A stretch of 64,000 nucleotides of DNA. Origin: Porites lobata. Its lineage: Eukaryota; Cnidaria; Anthozoa; Scleractinia; Poritidae. The notes under the pieces are model-generated. The model did no database searches. It saw only the letters and a program-made list of their open reading frames with translations, and was not told where the DNA came from. Of this stretch, positions 60,001-64,000 are shown piece by piece (the stretch's first letter is position 1; each line of letters opens with the position of its first letter). The DNA lies in assembly GCA_942486035.1 (NCBI GenBank), contig CALNXK010000105.1:490001-554000 (forward strand), read 5' to 3'. The position numbers and the translations under genes are program-made.

Positions 60001-60403
60001 CGAGAGTGAACCAGAACAACAAAGTGGACATCTTCCTTACACATTTGTTGTGGTGGCAACAGTTTGCACATGTATGTTTTTGGTGGTTCTTGTAGTCTTC
60101 AGTATTGTGCGGCATACGACACTTTCAAAACGTCAAAGGAACTCATCTATAGAAAGAGCTCCTATGAGAATACGTATTAGATCACATAGTCCCAGGCACA
60201 GAACTAGACATCATCGGCATCATCGCAGTAGTAGAGGCCATGTTGTGATGCATGGTGCAGTGAGACAAACTGTTTCAGGATTTTTCGAGGGCAATGTTGC
60301 TCCTCCACCTTATAGCGCGGTACTGGACGATACTGAGAGTGTAAGAGCGGGTGATCCGCCACCCCCATATCGACCACCTTCACACATTGGTGTTATTGTA
60401 TAA
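54004..60403 (+). CDS. Unrecognised type I membrane protein with two six-cysteine modules and two PPPY motifs
   Basis: I do not recognise this family. Exons 54004-54067, 56833-57054, 57552-57785, 58705-58758 and 59949-60403, every intron phase 1; 1029 nt, 342 aa. Exon 1 (MEGLSRCGFVLLSFSLFTLS) is a signal peptide with a good start context and a consensus GTAAGT donor. Exons 2 and 3 each encode one copy of a module with pattern C-x7-C-x11-C-x8-C-x3/6-C-x20/27-C, sharing VCLEVIELKTC and ICPEVKKLRMC at the centre. NCT, NAT and NYS are possible N-glycosylation sites. Exon 4 is a short polar linker. Exon 5 holds a Ser/Thr/Glu-rich stalk, one membrane segment at about 223-245, a cytoplasmic Arg/His-rich stretch, and PPPY at 310-313 and 329-332, ligands for NEDD4-type WW domains. 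It ends GVIV. The layout recalls Shisa proteins but the cysteine pattern differs. Exon 1 is the least certain part, since a 2.8-kb intron separates it. Confidence 0.75.
55635..55850. repeat. Irregular repeats of GAGCCACCGAGCC
   Basis: CGAGCCACTAAA(A/C)TATATA occurs twice about 45 bp apart, and GCGAGCCACCGAGCCAC again near 55838. Lies in intron 1 of the membrane protein gene. Confidence 0.5.
56005..56450. mobile_element. MITE, AAGGCTAGTTTTCACTAGCG family, longer copy
   Basis: Ends AAGGCTAGTTTTCACTAGCG and TCGCTAGTGAAAACCAACCT, with many internal GAGTC/GACTC words. It lies in the first intron of the six-cysteine membrane protein gene. Confidence 0.7.
57290..57362. repeat. Short element with TTGGATAGCGCTATCCA palindrome
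   Basis: Contains the palindrome TTGGATAGCGCTATCCA and further GGATAA/TTATCC words. A worn relative is at 63800-63935. Lies in intron 2 of the membrane protein gene. Confidence 0.5.
58091..58120. repeat. (CA)n / (CACG)n microsatellite
   Basis: Alternating CACG then CA units over 30 bp, in intron 3 of the membrane protein gene. Confidence 0.85.
59323..59346. repeat. Short perfect palindrome
   Basis: GTGTCTTTATC and GATATAAAGACAC pair around an AGA loop. Lies in intron 4 of the membrane protein gene. Confidence 0.5.
59656..59715. repeat. Hairpin, GTGAGACAAATCCCAACCAG arms
   Basis: Two 24-bp arms with one or two mismatches and a 12-bp loop. MITE-like minimum unit. Confidence 0.65.
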
Positions 60404-61657
60404 AGTGAGGAGGGTAAATCATGATCTCTGGAAAATTATTCTGTTCTGTTTCTCTGGATACATGAACTTCACGTGCAGAGTGCCAACGTATGCAACCATT
60501 CGTGTTTTACCGACTTTGGACAATAATGGGCTTGATTGCTGGCTAACATGCAGAGCATCAGACTGGAAAAGTCAAAGACGCAGATTGGTTCTTTACTATA
60601 TGAAAATGTTCAGATTTTATAATACCTGTATATAGAAATCATTTTAATGAAGTGTATTGACAAAGAATTCAGTTAGAGCATTTTGTCTAGGTTATCCTTA
60701 TTTCTTCAATATCATATTACAAGACATTCATTCTCTTAAGACCATCATTATGTTGCTTCAAAATCACATTATCTTTACTGTATGAATAACACGATTATCT
60801 AAAATCCTGATATGGTGATATTGATTAATAGGCTGAGGAACTTAACCATTCTGTTGTCCAGTGTCACAAATTCTGCGTTTTTGTTGTTGTTCTTTGTTTG
60901 TTTAACTGACAAAAATCTATTTATGCGCTGAAAGTTAAATTACATAAGGTGAATCCAAGATAAAAAAGGGAAGCCAGATGATTTTTCATTTTACATCTTG
61001 TGCAGAATGACAGATATTGATTTCAGATGATTTTGGTGAGTCTCTGAATTTTGAAACATGATCATATTAACAAGAGAGGGTATTAGCACAACAGCCCTTA
61101 GTATTTGTAAAATGTCAGTGCACTACTGTGACCATAGGATGGTTCTGTACCCAGCCTTTCTATTTCTCAGGATTCACTGCAAAGAAGCTTATTTTTCCAT
61201 TTTTTTCGAAATTTGAAGCCTGAGAATGCAAGAGATTTATTGTAATCAGAGAGATGAGAATCGGGCTACTGTTGCAAAGTCTGTGTCTAGTTCCTGTTTT
61301 CTCCAGAAACACAGAGGGCTCTCTGTGGCATTGTGTTCTGCAGAAACCAGTCATTCTGCAAGTTCCTGTGCAAAAAAAATTCATTGCATTTGTAGTAATA
61401 ACAAAACCCTTTCACTAGTCCTACCCACAAACACACTATCATTATAATTTTGATGGTTGATGCCTTTTTGCAAAGCATTTCCTACCCTGATAAAGTAGAC
61501 TTCGAGTACTGGAGCAAAATAAGCGAGTACATGTGATAATCGCTTCCCTCGAAGAGATTACATACCTGAGAAAATAAGGACTACTCGTGGTTTTTGAAAG
61601 GAAGTTCTTGTCACAGGAGCCCTTATAACCATTGAATAAACAGGAAGGGGATAGCAT

Positions 61658-61732
61658 CCTCGTTCCCAGGTCTCTCTCCTACCTGTCTCTCTCGCTCCGT
61701 AGGGACGGGTAGAGAGAACCCCAGGAACGAGG
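61658..61732. repeat. Short relative of the CCTCGT(T/A)CCCAGG element
   Basis: Ends CCTCGTTCCCAGG and CCAGGAACGAGG, 75 bp, with TCTCTCTC and GGTAGAGAGA inside. Confidence 0.55.
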
Positions 61733-62477
61733 TTTGAGGGGGTAGGTCAATTTCCAACTGCTGAAAACACTCACATCCAAAATTCGGACAAGTTTGAAGA
61801 GTGAATTTATTTGCATGAGAGTAAAAAGTATCTTTAGACGGCTATTTCGAGAAAGGTGGTCGGAAAAAAATGTGTACGCGACAATCCGGAAAGGTAATAA
61901 GGGATATGATCAATACACTGTTCCTGACACTGTAGCTGTCGAACCTACTTTTGTTGCTTTCCTTTCAGCTAGCACTCGCAAACATAAGTCCATGGCCTCT
62001 CCTGCCATTCTTTCAAATTTGTTTGTAGAACAGTGAACTCAAAACCACCCACAATACCTTTCAGGATTGTTGCATGCCAGTTTTCCGACAACCTTTCTAT
62101 CTAGCCGGATTTTTTAACACTTTACCGCCAAATAGACCTCTTCCGAAGAATGCAACCATTGCTTTTCTTCTGATCTCCTCTTTTCTTCCTCCTCGCTCTT
62201 CCTATTTTCCTCTGCTAATGGGATTTTCAAGCTAATCATAACTATAACAAGATTGTCAAATCTGATTGGCTCTCAACTGCCCTGATTTCAGCCTTAATTG
62301 GACAGTTTAATAGGACAGTACGCGTCATGCCTAAGTAATTGGACAGTACGCGCCATCACGCGCGCGCTTAAATGGCTTTTTTTCTCACTGCTAGCAAAAC
62401 AGGATTTCGAATTTCTTGTGTTTTGGTTTAAAAAATAGCCTATTGTATCACAAATTTTGTTAAAGTTATGATTAATT

Positions 62478-62621
62478 GGTAACAGAACTTCGTGTCGTCC
62501 AATTCAGTCTGTAATCATACTCGTGATTAAACAAATCGGACTCCCGCTACGCGGTCGTCCGATTTTGTTAATCACTCGTATGATTACAGACCGAATTGGA
62601 CTCCACTCAGTCCTGTTACCA
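62478..62621. mobile_element. Near-perfect 144-bp fold-back
   Basis: Arms of about 65 bp begin TGGTAACAGAACTTCGTG and end CAGTCCTGTTACCA. The tip reads GACTCCCGCTACGCGG. Variation between the arms is limited to a few bases. Confidence 0.8.
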
Positions 62622-62814
62622 TTACTTATTGGGGGCAAAGAAAAGTGTGCTTAGCCCCTTTTCACCCAAATGGCTGCAAATTTCGCTAGGTTCGTTTTCA
62701 AAAATTGGCTGGATATACTTAGCACTTACGATGGCAGCAACTTGAAAATAGCTAATTGGAAAAAAGGAACCTTTCGTCTCTTTCTTTCTAGGGCGCCTTA
62801 GTACGGTATTAAGT

Positions 62815-63282
62815 CAGGGTTCTATCTAGGGTTTAGGCCATTTGCACGATCACGTCATTTTACTACGACCAGAATTCTTTTCGTTTTTCTTTTCATATTT
62901 AAATTTGGAATCCCCAGCGAGGGTTAAATAACGAAAGCCCTAATTTGCACAAGAAAGCAAAACCTTGAAGGATCCTGGTCATAGTGGTAAAAGGACGCCA
63001 TCATGCAAATGGCCTATTTAAGGGGTAGAAGTTCCCCCCTCAAAATGCCTAGCTCCCCCCCCCCCCCAAAAAAAATTGTTATCATTACAGTATATGAGTA
63101 ACTATGTCGAAAAAATCATCCAGACGCGACGAGGTCAGTGCGCACACTGTAACATTTCTCAAAATTGTGTCTGAAAATAAAATTTCCCGGGGGGTGAATA
63201 CCCCCGGACCCCCCTAGGAAGATCGTCGCCTTCGCCCACTCGGGAGTTCTCCCCCAGACGATAAATCTTGGATAGAACCCTG
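62815..63282. mobile_element. Outer element with CAGGGTTCTATC ends and 5-bp target duplication
   Basis: Ends CAGGGTTCTATCTAGG and CTTGGATAGAACCCTG, flanked by TAAGT at 62810-62814 and 63283-63287. The C-rich interior (near 63030-63070) was split by the nested MITE. Confidence 0.75.
62834..63016. mobile_element. MITE with TAGGCCATTTGCA ends, copy 2, nested
   Basis: Ends TAGGCCATTTGCACGATC and TGCAAATGGCCTA. The interior is the reverse complement of the 37.7-kb copy. It sits inside the element 62815-63282. Confidence 0.7.
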
Positions 63283-63799
63283 TAAGTAATCATCTTGATA
63301 CAGGTTTAGCATTACACTATTTTCGGCAAAGAGAGAGCACTTGATTGCGAGGAAGACAGGGCCAAATATTTAAACATAGTTTAGCCAGTGTTAAACAAAA
63401 CCGTGTTGTTTAAGTCACTTCAATTTGTCCAACGATTTTATCTAAATATCATTTATTGTGAACAGTTTTATGATAGCATTTAGAGAAGACTTGAAAAGCA
63501 TATATTCTTAAAACAACTCACTAAAGAAGAGATCTGGGGGTTCAATGATTCGTTAAACCGCGGCTTAAGTTAGACTTCGTTTAAATATTTGGCCCATAGA
63601 GTTTGAAAATGAAAGCATAAATCCCTGAAGTGAACAGTTAGAGTACACGTGTTGTAGTACAGGTTCTTCATTCCAAGATGAACAATGAAATAAAAAAAAT
63701 ATATGATAAACTCCTTATAAATTGGTTGCTCAGGTACATAAACGTGTTTGTATTATACACTATGCAGTCGACTGGCATAAATAGAAATCTAATCCATGG

Positions 63800-63935
63800 A
63801 TTAAGACCAAGTTGTTCAAAAGGCGGATGATGTTATCCATCGGATAAATCTTAATCCAATGGGTAATGAAATATAGTCTTAATACTCATCTACTGGAGAG
63901 GGATTTATCCGGTGAATAGCGTTATATCCATTTCT
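63800..63935. repeat. Diverged relative of the TATCC/GGATA element
   Basis: Holds GTTATCCATCGGATAAATC on the left and GGATTTATCCGGTGAATAGC on the right in inverse orientation. Confidence 0.5.
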
Positions 63936-64000
63936 AGTGCTTTTCCAATAAATTGCTTTGATCAGTAAAAAAAAAAAACAAAAAAAAAACGAGGAGGCCA

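Larger units (their letters stand above)
60404..64000. other. 3' flank of the membrane protein gene and repeat-rich end of window
   Basis: The first part must hold the 3' UTR; I see no canonical AATAAA within 250 nt of the stop. Repeats are at 61658, 62478, 62815 (with nested 62834) and 63800. A poly(A) run lies at 63968-63990. No gene is supported. Confidence 0.5.

Noticed and set aside
61930..62012. Minus-strand frame MAGEAMDLCLRVLAERKATK
   Set aside because: Short, no good donor at its end, and no continuation downstream on the minus strand.
1..64000. CRISPR arrays, operons, rRNA genes
   Set aside because: None seen; gene structure is that of an animal nuclear genome and no regularly spaced identical repeats occur.

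Overview
The window is animal nuclear DNA. Its genes are split into many short exons with GT-AG introns, it is AT-rich, and it carries tRNA-derived SINEs, a LINE remnant and many short inverted-repeat (MITE-like) elements. The gene set (U1-70K, an ASB-type ankyrin/SOCS adaptor, an intronless Shaker channel, a kinesin-14) fits an early-branching metazoan. The repeat families look like those of anthozoans, so a stony coral is my best guess. That assignment is inference, not proof.

Layout. (1) 1-9411, minus strand: the 5' part of SNRNP70 (U1-70K), eight exons visible, the last cut by the window edge. (2) 9412-9655: a 244-bp gap between divergent start codons, probably a shared promoter. (3) 9656-14181, plus strand: a four-exon ankyrin-repeat/SOCS-box gene close to ASB3. 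(4) 14.2-27.5 kb: a long gene-poor stretch with repeats and probably the 5' region of the next gene. (5) 27536-29086, plus strand: a complete intronless Shaker-family (Kv1) potassium channel. (6) 29.2-36.5 kb: intergenic, with a cluster of hairpin elements at 35.3-35.9 kb. (7) 36549-49082, minus strand: a twelve-exon kinesin-14 (KIFC1/HSET/Ncd type), reconstructed from start to stop, with introns full of mobile elements. (8) 49.1-54.0 kb: intergenic and repeat-rich. (9) 54004-60403, plus strand: a five-exon gene for an unrecognised type I membrane protein with two copies of a six-cysteine module and two cytoplasmic PPPY motifs. (10) 60.4-64 kb: intergenic, with a near-perfect fold-back and a nested pair of transposons.

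The genes have unrelated jobs (splicing, ubiquitin ligation, excitability, spindle motor, an unknown surface protein), and nothing suggests a shared pathway. The most unusual items are a 1.5-kb inverted-repeat transposon inside a KIFC1 intron, which carries a fragment resembling the zinc-binding N-terminal region of RAG1, and the duplicated-cysteine-module membrane protein. All exon joins were worked out by hand from reading frame, splice signals and family similarity. No alignment or transcript data were available.
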